DNA of 64,000 nucleotides from Janthinobacterium sp. 1_2014MBL_MicDiv (GCF_001865675.1 NZ_CP011319.1:1612001-1676000); one strand, 5' to 3'. Positions 33,312 through 41,921 are shown, counted from the first letter of the stretch. Translations and numbers: made by a program. Notes: generated from the sequence alone by a model not told the origin.

Positions 33312-34388
33312 ATGTCTTCATCCCTGAATTTCTTTGAACAGTTGTCCGTGCAGCATCCCATCGTGCAGGCGCCGATGGCTGGCGTGTCCACCCCGCAGCT
33401 GGCCGCCGCCGTCTCGGACGCCGGTGCGCTCGGTTCGCTGGGCATCGGCGCCAGCACGCCGGCGCAGGCGCGCCAGATGATCGCCGAGACGCAGGCCCTG
33501 ACCGGCAAGCCCTTCAATGTGAACGTGTTCTGCCATGCGCCGGCGCGCCGCGATGCCGCCCGCGAAGCGGCTTGGCTGGCGCATCTGGCGCCCCTGTTTG
33601 CGCAGGCGGGCATCGCCGTGCCGGCGGTCCTCGATGAAGTCTACCCATCCTTCAATGGCGACGACGAGGCGTTCCGGCTGCTGCTGGAACTGCGTCCCGC
33701 CGTCGTCAGTTTTCATTTTGGCTTGCCGCCGGCAGGGCAGCTGGCCGCGCTGCGCCAGGCCGGCATACGCACGATGGCGACGGCGACCAATGTGCAGGAA
33801 GCCGTGCTGATCGAACAGGCGGGCATCGACGCCATCGTCGCCCAGGGCGTGGAGGCGGGCGGGCACCGCGGCATGTTCGATCCCGAGGCGAGCGACGAGC
33901 GCCTCAGCATGGCGGTGCTCGTGCGCCTGCTCGTCAAGCGCTGCACGCTGCCCGTGATTGCCGCCGGCGGCATCATGGACGGGGCCGGCATCCGCGCCGC
34001 CCTCGACCTGGGGGCAGCCGGCGCGCAGTTGGGCACGGCCTTTATCCTGTGCCCGGAAACGGCCGCGAATGCCGCCTACCGCGCCAATCTGCAAAGCGAA
34101 CGGGCAACGCACACGCGCCTGACGGCAGCCCTGTCCGGCCGCCCCGCGCGCGGCATCGTGAACGACCTGATGGCGCACGGCGACGCCGCAGGCGCACCGC
34201 TTCCCGCCGCCTATCCGGTGGCCTACGATGCGGCCAAGCAACTGCATGCGGCCGCTGCCCAGGCCGGCAACCATGGTTATGCGGCCCATTGGGCGGGGCA
34301 GGGCGCGCCACTGGTCCGCGCCATGCCGGCGGCCGAACTGGTGCGCACCCTGCTCGAGGAAATGCGTATCCCCGGTCGCGCCAGCTGA
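33312..34388 (+). CDS. Nitronate monooxygenase / NAD(P)H:flavin oxidoreductase family protein
   Basis: A 358-residue FMN-dependent TIM-barrel enzyme of the 2-nitropropane dioxygenase family. Visible features are the N-terminal HPIVQAPMAGVSTPQLAAAV (FMN loop), FNVNVFCHAP, VVSFHFGLPP, DAIVAQGVEAGGHRGMF with the conserved His-Arg region, VIAAGGIMDGAGIRAAL (phosphate binding) and GAQLGTAFILCPE. It would oxidise alkyl nitronates; the true substrate is unknown. The ATG at 33312 has AAGGAA upstream. It is divergent from a LysR gene that probably controls it. Confidence 0.9.
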   Translation: MSSSLNFFEQLSVQHPIVQAPMAGVSTPQLAAAVSDAGALGSLGIGASTPAQARQMIAETQALTGKPFNVNVFCHAPARRDAAREAAWLAHLAPLFAQAGIAVPAVLDEVYPSFNGDDEAFRLLLELRPAVVSFHFGLPPAGQLAALRQAGIRTMATATNVQEAVLIEQAGIDAIVAQGVEAGGHRGMFDPEASDERLSMAVLVRLLVKRCTLPVIAAGGIMDGAGIRAALDLGAAGAQLGTAFILCPETAANAAYRANLQSERATHTRLTAALSGRPARGIVNDLMAHGDAAGAPLPAAYPVAYDAAKQLHAAAAQAGNHGYAAHWAGQGAPLVRAMPAAELVRTLLEEMRIPGRAS

Positions 34389-34400
34389 TACGCCCAGACC

Positions 34401-34778
34401 ATGGCTTCCTGCGGAAATGGAGCGGCCAGGAGCGACCGTGAGGCGCGGCCACGGCCGGCGGCGCTGGCCGAGCAGTTGATGACAGAACTGCAGCGCTATC
34501 GCGCGCACGGCGGTACGCTGGCGCCGACTATGCGGCGCTTCCTGCGGGCCATCGAGGACAGCGCGGACGCGCCTGACGGCGCACGCCGGCGCGCCGCCGC
34601 CATCGCCTACCGCCTCGACCCGGCCATGCTCGATGCGCTGCACGGTGCGGGCACGGCGGACATGCCTCCCGCTGAGTTGTCGCGCATCAAGGCCGCGTTG
34701 CCGGACATCGTGCGGCAGGTCGCCAGGATCGCGGCGGGGCTGCCGGTGGCGACGCTGGGCCTGGACGCGCAGGGATAG
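34401..34778 (+). CDS. Small hypothetical protein
   Basis: A 125-residue Ala/Arg-rich reading frame starting 12 bases after the previous stop. No domain, signal peptide or membrane helix is recognised; from about residue 27 (MTELQRYRAHGGTLAPTMRR) it reads as an alpha-helical protein. There is no clear ribosome-binding site at the ATG at 34401 or at the alternative ATG at 34479. It may be translationally coupled to the enzyme gene upstream, or be spurious. Confidence 0.4.
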   Translation: MASCGNGAARSDREARPRPAALAEQLMTELQRYRAHGGTLAPTMRRFLRAIEDSADAPDGARRRAAAIAYRLDPAMLDALHGAGTADMPPAELSRIKAALPDIVRQVARIAAGLPVATLGLDAQG

Positions 34779-34910
34779 GCAAGCACATGCGGGGTGCTGG
34801 TTGCCGCCGTCATTCCGGCGTAACATGACGCCCGATGCGTTGCAGGCCCGAGCGGCCGGGGCAGCGTCGGCTTTCCGCAAGCAGCCCGGAGCGGACATAT
34901 CGGGAGACCC

Positions 34911-35345
34911 ATGAAGAGTGCCTTGAATTTACTATTGCCACGCGACAAACACGATACGGATGCGGCCGAAGCCCTGGTGGCGCTGGGCTGGGAAAAGCTG
35001 GAGCGTGTCATGCCGCAGATCCTGGAATGGATGCAGGACATCAACTGGCCGGTTGCCGCCATTTTCCGCCCGTTCTTGGTGGCCCAGGGCGCACGCCTCG
35101 CGCCCTGCCTCAAGCCGATTTTCGCCGGCGATGACGATATCTGGAAATACAATATCCTGGCGGGGATTGTCCTCCAGTCGCCGGAACTCGCGTCTGCAAT
35201 CAGTGCGGAACTGGAGCGCCTGGTCCGCAGCCCGACAAGTGGCGAACGGCAGGAATGCGTGACGGAACAAGCCGAGGAAATCTTGGCGAGCTGGACGGGT
35301 AGACCTGTCGCGGCCGGTAGCGGCCAGTCGGTTGACCCACGATAA
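34911..35345 (+). CDS. DUF5071 family protein
   Basis: A 144-residue soluble protein matching DUF5071. It has the characteristic opening LLLPRDKHDTDAAEAL, the ILEWMQDINWPVAAIFRPFL segment, and WKYNILAGIVLQSP. These proteins appear mostly as single small genes, some near toxin-immunity loci; the function is unknown. A GGGAGA ribosome-binding site precedes the ATG. The 155 bases after it, up to the convergent hydrolase gene, hold nothing I can assign. Confidence 0.8.
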   Translation: MKSALNLLLPRDKHDTDAAEALVALGWEKLERVMPQILEWMQDINWPVAAIFRPFLVAQGARLAPCLKPIFAGDDDIWKYNILAGIVLQSPELASAISAELERLVRSPTSGERQECVTEQAEEILASWTGRPVAAGSGQSVDPR

Positions 35346-35500
35346 GCTAGGGAATTCCTGGTGAATGTTGCAGATAAAGCAGCCATCGCTCCGGCAGATA
35401 CGCCAGGCGCCGGGCCCATGCACGCCATTGGTGTCATCGCGGGCATAGACAGCGCGCTCATGTGCGCCTCGATGAGCGCAAACATCATTGCCTTGAATTC

Positions 35501-36691
35501 TTAGGTGGCCAGTTGAAACAGGCGATTGGCGATATTCTTGACGGCGTCTCTACTTTCCGCCGAGGTGCTCGTGTTGGTGAATACCGCCACGCCGCTGCGC
35601 GTGAGCGGATTCAGATACACGGCGGTAAAGACGCCCGGATCGCCGCCCCAATGATTGGGCATCGCCTGTCCTCCCAGCGGGGATGCCATCCAGCCCAGCC
35701 CCTGGCCGCTCAGCCAGGCCGGTAGTCCGACCGGCGTCTGCATATCCAGCATCTGCGCCATGGCGGACGCTCCCAGCACGTTAACGCCTGCCGAATGACC
35801 GGCGTTTGCCGCCGCGGCGACGAACTTCATGAAATCGCTGATCGATGATCGCAACATGCCAACCGGCCAGTCTGGAAAACCGACAGGTTTCACGGCGACC
35901 AGCGCCCCATCCACCAGGTCATATGGCTCGGCGCTGCGCAAGGGCGGGGTGCCTTTGATCGTCCAGCTCGTATCATTCATGGCGAGCGGCGCAAAAATAT
36001 CCCTGCGGGTCTGTTCGCGCATGTCCACCCCTCCGATGCGGCCAGCAAGATGCCCCAGCAAGGCGAAGCCCACATTGCTGTAGTCCCATGTGGATGCAGG
36101 GGGCATGGCTGAGAAGCATTGCGCTGCCGAATAATTGACACCCTCGGGCGTGAGATACTGCTTGAGGAAGTCGGACAAGACTTGCTCGGCATCGCGGCCC
36201 TGCTGCCGGAAGTCGATTTCGTAATACCGGGCGTCGGAAATGCTCGATGTGTGCGTCAGCAGCTGTCGGAAGGTGATTGCCGTGTCGCGGAATCGCGGGT
36301 TGATAACGGGGAAATCCAGATAGCCCGCGATCGATTCATCGAGGGCGAACTTGCCCCGCTCGGCCAGACGCATGACCATGGTCGCGGTCACCACTTTGGT
36401 AACGGACGCAAGATGAAACATCGTGTCGGCGGTCACGACCCTGCGCTGGGCGATGTTGGCCATGCCGTAACCTTGAGCAAATTGCACCACGCCATCGCGG
36501 GCAAAACCGGCGGCCAGGCCTGGGATGTTGGCCGTGCGCATTTCGTTCCGGATAAAGGACTCCAGGTCGGCGGCCGGAGGCGCGAGACGCTCTCCCGTCG
36601 CGACGGCCGGCAACAACAGCGCTGACAGTCCCGCTCCGAGAAACGCGCGCCGGGAAATCGGGGACACAGGCTTGGGGGTATGGACTGGCAT
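35501..36691 (-). CDS. Beta-lactamase-family serine hydrolase (class C fold, Tat signal)
   Basis: A 396-residue exported protein. The N-terminal SRRAFLGAGLSALLLPAVA is a twin-arginine signal. The penicillin-binding fold motifs are SVTK (LASVTKVVTATM, catalytic Ser and Lys), YSN (WDYSNVGFALLG), and a C-terminal HWGG in place of KTG. This pattern is common in esterase or D-aminopeptidase-type members, so beta-lactam hydrolysis should not be assumed. It is divergent from a MarR gene; a consensus promoter with a palindrome in its spacer drives it. Confidence 0.88.
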   Translation of the reverse strand: MPVHTPKPVSPISRRAFLGAGLSALLLPAVATGERLAPPAADLESFIRNEMRTANIPGLAAGFARDGVVQFAQGYGMANIAQRRVVTADTMFHLASVTKVVTATMVMRLAERGKFALDESIAGYLDFPVINPRFRDTAITFRQLLTHTSSISDARYYEIDFRQQGRDAEQVLSDFLKQYLTPEGVNYSAAQCFSAMPPASTWDYSNVGFALLGHLAGRIGGVDMREQTRRDIFAPLAMNDTSWTIKGTPPLRSAEPYDLVDGALVAVKPVGFPDWPVGMLRSSISDFMKFVAAAANAGHSAGVNVLGASAMAQMLDMQTPVGLPAWLSGQGLGWMASPLGGQAMPNHWGGDPGVFTAVYLNPLTRSGVAVFTNTSTSAESRDAVKNIANRLFQLAT

Positions 36692-36739
36692 GTTTTGCTC
36701 TCTCTACATGGAAGTGGTGCAAACGGGAGGCTGCATGCT

Positions 36740-36769
36740 ATTATGTGTAGGCACCTACATAAATGTCAA
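36740..36769 (-). promoter_or_regulatory. Serine hydrolase promoter with MarR-type palindrome in the spacer
   Basis: On the minus strand, TTGACA (36764-36769) and CATAAT (36740-36745) are 18 bases apart. The spacer holds TGTAGG-CA-CCTACA (36746-36759), a 6-bp inverted repeat. A protein bound there would block RNA polymerase, the classical MarR mode of repression. On the plus strand TATTAT (36739-36744) may serve as the -10 of marR. Confidence 0.72.
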
Positions 36770-36785
36770 CTTAAAAACAGAGAGC

Positions 36786-37274
36786 ATGATCATGCACGAT
36801 TATTCGCGGCTTGCCGGCGGAGCAGCGATCGGCGCCAGGCTGAGGCGCCTGTCGGAAAGCCTCGACGGTGACTCGACGCGGGTGTACGCCGCCTTGGGAA
36901 TTTCATTCGAGCAGCGCTGGTTTGGCGTGCTGAACCAATTAGCCTTGAGGGAATCCGCTACCGTGGGGGAACTGGCGGCGACGCTGAAAATCACGCATGT
37001 TTCCGTGAGTCAGACACGGCAGTCACTTGAAAAAGCGGGCATCGTGACGTCGGAGTCGGACCCCGAGGATGCGCGCAAGAAGAAAATAACGCTCACTGCG
37101 GAAGGCAAGCGACTGGTCGCACAGTTGCGGCCAATCTGGCTTGCATGTGACGAAGCGGCCCGTGAGCTGAACGCGGAGGCGGGTGACGTCGTGGCGTCGC
37201 TAAACAGGCTCGATGATGCTCTGGAGCGGCAATCCATCTTTGATCGCATCATGGTCCGCATTGCCAGGCGATAA
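36786..37274 (+). CDS. MarR family transcriptional regulator
   Basis: A 162-residue winged-helix regulator. The DNA-binding part is near residues 50-110: LNQLALRESATVGELAATLK, ITHVSVSQTRQSLEKAGIV and the wing SESDPEDARKKKITLTAEGK. A long C-terminal helix completes the dimer interface. ATG codons at 36786 and 36792 are both possible; the first is given, with AGAGAG upstream. It is divergent from the serine hydrolase and probably represses it through the palindrome in the shared gap. Confidence 0.92.
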   Translation: MIMHDYSRLAGGAAIGARLRRLSESLDGDSTRVYAALGISFEQRWFGVLNQLALRESATVGELAATLKITHVSVSQTRQSLEKAGIVTSESDPEDARKKKITLTAEGKRLVAQLRPIWLACDEAARELNAEAGDVVASLNRLDDALERQSIFDRIMVRIARR

Positions 37275-37453
37275 GGTGCATTTTCCGCTGACACTCACGG
37301 CGTTCAAGCGGTATGGCAGTGCCTGCTTCGGGGCGCAAGCTGTCCGACAGCCATTGCGACGGCAGGGCAATGAATGCCAGCCGGGGCCTGCGGCATGGCA
37401 CAATGCGTGACTCGCACCCCGTGTGCCTAGCTGCTTTTCTCTACAGGACTTTC

Positions 37454-37837
37454 ATGACCCGCGCCATTCTCGACGAAACCCAGATCCATCCCGCCGCCCG
37501 CCCCCTGATCGGCAGCAGGCACACGGCGATCGTGCGCGAGGTGCAGGCTGCCATTGCCGCGCATCAGGTGGTGGTGGTCGGCATGGCGCTCAATCCGTTT
37601 CCGCGCAAGGCGCGCAAGATCCTCGACGTGCTGGGCACGCCGTATCAGTATTTGCAATACGGCAGCTACCTGAACCAGTGGCACCGCCGCAATGCGCTGA
37701 AGATGTGGACGGGCTGGCCCACGTTTCCCATGATCTTCGTCAATGGCGTGCTGATCGGTGGCGCCAGCGAGCTGCAACAGCTCGTGGAAAATGGCGAGTT
37801 CAGCGCCATGCTGGCAAAGAAAGTGCGCCAGTTCTGA
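37454..37837 (+). CDS. Glutaredoxin-fold protein without cysteines
   Basis: A 127-residue protein with a glutaredoxin/thioredoxin-fold pattern. It has a first strand HQVVVVGMAL, the active-site position NPFPRKA (residues 47-53) where CPYC or CGFS would be expected, the WPTFPMIFVNGVLIGGASEL segment with the cis-proline and glutathione-binding signature, and a C-terminal helix. No cysteine occurs in the whole protein, so redox catalysis by a thiol is excluded; glutathione or Fe-S cluster binding without the cysteine is also unlikely. It may be a structural or regulatory relative. The ATG at 37454 is chosen by fold start. Confidence 0.75.
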   Translation: MTRAILDETQIHPAARPLIGSRHTAIVREVQAAIAAHQVVVVGMALNPFPRKARKILDVLGTPYQYLQYGSYLNQWHRRNALKMWTGWPTFPMIFVNGVLIGGASELQQLVENGEFSAMLAKKVRQF

Positions 37838-37855
37838 CGCATTTCTTGCGCTACC

Positions 37856-38092
37856 TTATTCCCCCGGCCGCCATGGCGACTTGTGCGTGCGCAAGGGGTC
37901 GAGCAGGCTGCGCAAATCATTGTGGTCGAGTTCATACATGAGCGCGATCAGGCTGCCCAGTTCGCCCGAAGGAAAGCCTTCGCGCGCGAACCAGCCCAGG
38001 TAGTGGCCGGGCAGGTCGGCCAGCAAGCGCCCCTGATATTTCCCATACGGCATTTCGCGCGTGACCAGCAGCGCCAGTTTTTCTGAATTCAT
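37856..38092 (-). CDS. DUF3820 family protein
   Basis: A 78-residue protein matching the DUF3820 (putative quorum-sensing-regulated virulence factor) family. It has the opening MPYGKYQGRLLADLPGHYLG followed by WFAREGFPSGELGSLIALMY, which is the family core. It is soluble, with no cysteine. Function is not established. The ATG at 38092 gives the normal length. It converges on the glutaredoxin-like gene and is divergent from the lipoprotein hydrolase gene. Confidence 0.85.
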   Translation of the reverse strand: MNSEKLALLVTREMPYGKYQGRLLADLPGHYLGWFAREGFPSGELGSLIALMYELDHNDLRSLLDPLRTHKSPWRPGE

Positions 38093-38276
38093 GATGGTGC
38101 TCCCCATTTCCTGAGCGGCAGTGTAGCAGATGCATGGCAGCGTTATGGCGGCAGATGGGCGAGAGAGTTCCCTGTCATTTGCCATCATTATGGCTGGATC
38201 AAACCAGCGCCACATGAGCGCTGCGCCCGCCCCGATTCAGCGCATACTGCGGCGATGGTTACTGAGGAGTGCGACG

Positions 38277-40256
38277 ATGCGAGCAGCCATCGCCCCGCGC
38301 CGCCCGAGGTGGTGGACATCGATCGTGGCGGCATTGTTTGCCCTGCTGGCGGCATGCGACCAGCCGGCGGCCATGAACCGCGAGGATCCCGGCTGGGTAG
38401 ACCGTGCCGATCCGCAGCACAGGATCGCGCTCGTGTTTGTACATGGCATCTTCGGCAGCACGCGCGGCACGTGGACAGGCGAAAATGGCGAAAGTTTTTT
38501 CCGCCTGCTGAAAAAGGATGCGCGGCTGGGGCCGCAAGTCGATACGTATGCCTTCGGTTTCAGCTCCAACATCATGTCCGGCGGTTCGCTCGATATCCGC
38601 GAAGCGGCCAACAAACTGCAAAGCTATCTGACCCCGGCTGGCGTGCTCGACTACCAAGCCATCGTGTTTGTCGGGCACAGCATGGGCGGGCTCGTCATCA
38701 TGCGCTACCTGGCCAACAATCTGGACAAGCATCCGGAGCTGGCGGAAAAAGTACCGCTGATTGTCCTGTTCAGTGCGCCGATGGAGGGGGCCCAGGTGGC
38801 GCAGCTGGCAACCCTGGTCTTAAAAAATCCCGCGCTGTCCAACATGCGGCCCGTGGACAGCAACGACATGCTCAAGCAGCTCAGCGACGACTGGGCCAGC
38901 CTCGCCGTCAAGCCGCGCGTCAGCTGCGCCTATGAGACGGCGAATGTGAGCGGCATGCGCATCGTGCCCTGGGGCAGCGCCACCCGGGTGTGCATCGGGC
39001 GCCCGCTGGCGATCGACAATGCCGACCACATCACGCTCGTCAAGCCGGACCGGCCCACGCATCCCGCGTACATGTTCCTGTCCGGCGAGCTGATCGAACA
39101 TGTGTTGCCGCTGCAATTGGGGGCGCGCCTGGAATTGCCCGATTTCCAGCGCGACAAGAACGTCTACACGTTTACCCTCGCCTCGCCCGAGGAAAATGCC
39201 CGGCTGATGAACACGGGACGGGGCAGGATGAAGTACTGGATCGCGGAGAAATCCAGCAAGGCACTGCTGGTGTCGCCGGGCGCCACGCCACAGCAGATCA
39301 ATGGGCAATCCACCGAGCTGCTGACGGTGGCGCTGCGCGTGGATGCCGATCAAACTGCCTATGCCTTCACGCTGAAGAGCGACCTGCCTTCCGAGCAAAG
39401 GGTGCGCGTGCTCGTGCCCGACCTGCGCCAGCTGCGCGAAGGCCATCGGCGCAATGCCGTCAAGGTCGCGTCGGAACTGGCCGACTACCTGCGCGATGCA
39501 GCCAGGGCGGGCGAGCTTGCCGCCTTGCAGAACGATCCCGACCGTCTCAATGCGCAACTGGCGATGGTGGCGCGCAAGGCGCTCGGCGAACAGATCAAGC
39601 GCCTGCCCAGCGCCGAGCAATGGCTGCTGACGGCGGACTTGCTGGCCGCCGCCAACCTGACCAGGGTCGCCTCCGCGGCCCTGGCGCAGAGCGCCGGCAT
39701 CGATGCGTTTTACCAGCCGGCGGCGCAGGAGCTGCACGACAAGCTGCTGGCGCAGGGCCGCGCGGACGCGCTGCTGCGCGAGCGGGCGGAGGCATGGATT
39801 GAGCATGGCGGCGCCGGACCACCGCAAGACTTGGCGGGCGACCCCGCGCAGCCGGTACAGGCCAGGCCGGCCATTCCGGCGTGGCTGGATACGGAAGATT
39901 ACCAGCGGGCTACGCGCCAGCTGGTGCAGGAAATGTCGGCCGTGGCCTCGCTGCGGCGCGACGCGGCCAGCCTTCAGGTGGCCACCATGAAAATGCCGCC
40001 CGATCTGGCGACGATGGTGCACAAACGGGCCGTGCTGGAGCAGTCTGTGCTGCCGGGTGACGCCTTGACGCCGAAGCTGTTTACGCCGTCGGCCACGACC
40101 GGGCAGGCGCATCCGGTCAAGCCCGGTCTGCAAGGGTTGGACAGCACTTCGCGCGGCGTGGAGGTGAAAGCACGCGAGAAGCTGCAAAAGCCGGAGAAAT
40201 TCGAGCAGTGGGAAAAGGCGAAGAGGCTGGAAAACAGGGATAGCAGGGAGCAATAG
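38277..40256 (+). CDS. Lipoprotein alpha/beta hydrolase with long unassigned C-terminal region
   Basis: A 659-residue protein. The N-terminus has a basic region, a hydrophobic stretch and a lipobox LLAAC (C27), so it is probably membrane-anchored. An alpha/beta hydrolase domain follows (about residues 45-310): ALVFVHGIFGSTRGTW (oxyanion HG), VFVGHSMGGLVIM (nucleophile S135), LFSAPMEGAQVA, and ADHITLVKP with the likely catalytic His. This resembles DUF676/lipase-type serine esterases. The C-terminal 350 residues are helical, charged and not recognised. A GGAG ribosome-binding site supports the ATG at 38277. A tandem-repeat tract begins about 45 bases after the stop. Confidence 0.78.
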   Translation: MRAAIAPRRPRWWTSIVAALFALLAACDQPAAMNREDPGWVDRADPQHRIALVFVHGIFGSTRGTWTGENGESFFRLLKKDARLGPQVDTYAFGFSSNIMSGGSLDIREAANKLQSYLTPAGVLDYQAIVFVGHSMGGLVIMRYLANNLDKHPELAEKVPLIVLFSAPMEGAQVAQLATLVLKNPALSNMRPVDSNDMLKQLSDDWASLAVKPRVSCAYETANVSGMRIVPWGSATRVCIGRPLAIDNADHITLVKPDRPTHPAYMFLSGELIEHVLPLQLGARLELPDFQRDKNVYTFTLASPEENARLMNTGRGRMKYWIAEKSSKALLVSPGATPQQINGQSTELLTVALRVDADQTAYAFTLKSDLPSEQRVRVLVPDLRQLREGHRRNAVKVASELADYLRDAARAGELAALQNDPDRLNAQLAMVARKALGEQIKRLPSAEQWLLTADLLAAANLTRVASAALAQSAGIDAFYQPAAQELHDKLLAQGRADALLRERAEAWIEHGGAGPPQDLAGDPAQPVQARPAIPAWLDTEDYQRATRQLVQEMSAVASLRRDAASLQVATMKMPPDLATMVHKRAVLEQSVLPGDALTPKLFTPSATTGQAHPVKPGLQGLDSTSRGVEVKAREKLQKPEKFEQWEKAKRLENRDSREQ

Positions 40257-40302
40257 CGAAAGCCAGGCAATAATTCATGGAGGCATGGAAGGAGAAAATG
40301 CT

Positions 40303-40449
40303 GCGGAAATAGCCGAAATAGCCGAAATAGCCGAAATAGAGGAAATAGCGGAAATAGCCGAAATAGCAGAAATAGAGGAAACATCCGCAGAAACATCCGC
40401 AGAAACAACTGTAAAAACAACTGCCAAAACAGCTGCCAAAACAGCTGCC
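40303..40449 (+). repeat. Compound tandem repeat (9-mer then 12-mer units)
   Basis: About nine imperfect copies of a 9-base unit (GCCGAAATA and variants GAGGAAATA, GCGGAAATA, GCAGAAATA) pass directly into about five copies of a 12-base unit (TCCGCAGAAACA drifting to GCTGCCAAAACA). All variation keeps a multiple of three, so every frame stays open on both strands. It is strikingly A-rich compared with its surroundings. Confidence 0.85.
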
Positions 40450-40477
40450 TGGCGACCGCATGATGGCGCCAGGCAGC
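40444..40477. other. Strong stem-loop after the tandem repeat
   Basis: GCTGCCTGGCG and CGCCAGGCAGC form a perfect 11-bp stem around a 12-base loop. The left arm begins within the last repeat unit. No T-run follows on either strand, so this is not a standard intrinsic terminator. Confidence 0.6.
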
Positions 40478-40667
40478 GCGACCATGCCGCTGGCGCTGCT
40501 GGGCGGCGCTATGGATCGTGCCGGAGGCGCGATGGTTGATGTTCATATTGTTGATTTATGGGCAAATATCTTCTGTCCGGAGACGTATTTTTCGAAACAA
40601 AGAAAGCCCCGATACTGCAAGCCTTGCATTTGCATACCCTTTGCATGCACTTATATCGGAGTCTTTC

Positions 40668-41879
40668 ATGCCCATTGCCTTGCTCGCGCTGACCCTCAGC
40701 GCATTTGCCATCGGAACCACCGAGTTTGTCATCGTCGGGCTCTTGCCCACCATCGCCGCGGACCTGGGCGTCAACTTGCCATCGGCCGGCTTGCTGGTCA
40801 GCCTGTACGCGCTGGGCGTCGCCGTGGGCGCGCCCGTCCTGACTGCCCTGACGGGCAAGATCCCCCGCAAGACCCTGCTGCTGTCGCTGATGGTCTTGTT
40901 TGCCCTGGGAAATTTGCTGGCCTGGAAGTCGCCCGGCTATGAAACCCTGGTGGTGGCCCGCATCCTGACGGGGCTGGCGCACGGCGTGTTCTTCTCGATC
41001 GGCTCGACCATCGCCACTTCGCTGGTGCCGAAAGACAAGGCGGCCAGCGCCATCGCCATCATGTTTACGGGCTTGACCGTGGCCCTGGTGACGGGCGTGC
41101 CGCTCGGTACCTTCATCGGCCAGCATTTCGGCTGGCGCGAAACTTTCCTGGCCGTCTCGGCCCTGGGCCTGGTCGCCTTCGTCGGCAGCCTGCTGTATGT
41201 GCCATCCAATATCGCGCATAGCAAACCGGCGTCCTTGCTGCAGCAAGTGCAGGTGCTGGGCCAGCCCCGTCTGTTGCTGGTGTATGCGATGACGGCCGTT
41301 GGCTATGGAGGCTCCTTCATCGCCTTTACCTACCTGGCCCCCATCCTGCAGCAAGTGTCGGGCTTTGGCGCCGGCGCCGTGGGCGTGGTGATGCTCGTGT
41401 ATGGCGTGTCCGTCGCCTTCGGCAATATCTGGGGTGGCAAGCTGGCCGACAAGCGGGGACCCGTCAGCGCTCTGAAACTGATCTTCCTGTTGCTGGCCGC
41501 CGTCTTGCTGCTGCTGACCTTCACGGCGCCGCACCCGGTTCTCGTGGTCATGACCGTGCTGTTGTGGGGCGCCGTGGCCTTCGGTAACGTGGCCGGCTTG
41601 CAAGTGTATGTCGTGCAGCAGGCCGAACACTTCACGCCGCGCGCCGTCGACGTGGCTTCCGGCTTGAACATCGCTGCCTTCAACCTGGGCATCGCCGGCG
41701 GCGCCTGGGGCGGCGGCCTGATCGTCGAACACCTGGGCCTCGTGCATACGGGCTGGATAGGCGCACTGGTCGTGCTCGGCGCATTTGGCTTGACGGCCCT
41801 CAGTGGCCGCCTGGACCGTATCAATCCCATTCCCGTGCGCACCGGCGGCGAGAAATCGATCCATGCGGTAGGGCATTAA
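40668..41879 (+). CDS. MFS transporter, DHA1/AraJ type (second copy)
   Basis: A 403-residue exporter with 12 helices. The opening MPIALLALTLSAFAIGTTEF and the second-half ERFTPRAVDVASGLN-type segment (EHFTPRAVDVASGLNIAAFN) match the AraJ/YdhP subgroup, as in the MFS gene at 28504. Motif A-like ALTGKIPRKTLLL is present. The ATG at 40668 is supported by GGAG. No divergent regulator is adjacent, unlike the other MFS genes here. It converges on the YeeE gene. The substrate is unknown. Confidence 0.9.
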   Translation: MPIALLALTLSAFAIGTTEFVIVGLLPTIAADLGVNLPSAGLLVSLYALGVAVGAPVLTALTGKIPRKTLLLSLMVLFALGNLLAWKSPGYETLVVARILTGLAHGVFFSIGSTIATSLVPKDKAASAIAIMFTGLTVALVTGVPLGTFIGQHFGWRETFLAVSALGLVAFVGSLLYVPSNIAHSKPASLLQQVQVLGQPRLLLVYAMTAVGYGGSFIAFTYLAPILQQVSGFGAGAVGVVMLVYGVSVAFGNIWGGKLADKRGPVSALKLIFLLLAAVLLLLTFTAPHPVLVVMTVLLWGAVAFGNVAGLQVYVVQQAEHFTPRAVDVASGLNIAAFNLGIAGGAWGGGLIVEHLGLVHTGWIGALVVLGAFGLTALSGRLDRINPIPVRTGGEKSIHAVGH

Positions 41880-41921
41880 CGATACGCGGGCCGGCCAGCG
41901 GACTGGCCCGCCGCGGCTGTT

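Larger units (their letters stand above)
40257..40667. other. 411-base gap with repeats and no firm gene
   Basis: Holds the tandem repeat tract at 40303-40449, a hairpin at 40444-40477, and near the MFS gene three copies of TTGCAT (40624-40629, 40630-40635, 40641-40646). An open frame of 84 codons (40285-40539) crosses the repeats and would encode an AEI-repeat peptide, but coding is unproven. Confidence 0.6.

Noticed and set aside
35346..35500. Remnant gene between the DUF5071 gene and the serine hydrolase gene
   Set aside because: Both strands have open stretches, but there is no recognisable domain, start signal or length to support a pseudogene call.
35501..36691. Antibiotic-resistance beta-lactamase
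   Set aside because: SVTK and YSN are present, but the KTG box is replaced by HWGG, which is common in esterase-like members; resistance is not supported.
40303..40449. CRISPR array
   Set aside because: Repeat units are 9 and 12 bases with no spacers and no cas genes; this is a simple compound tandem repeat.
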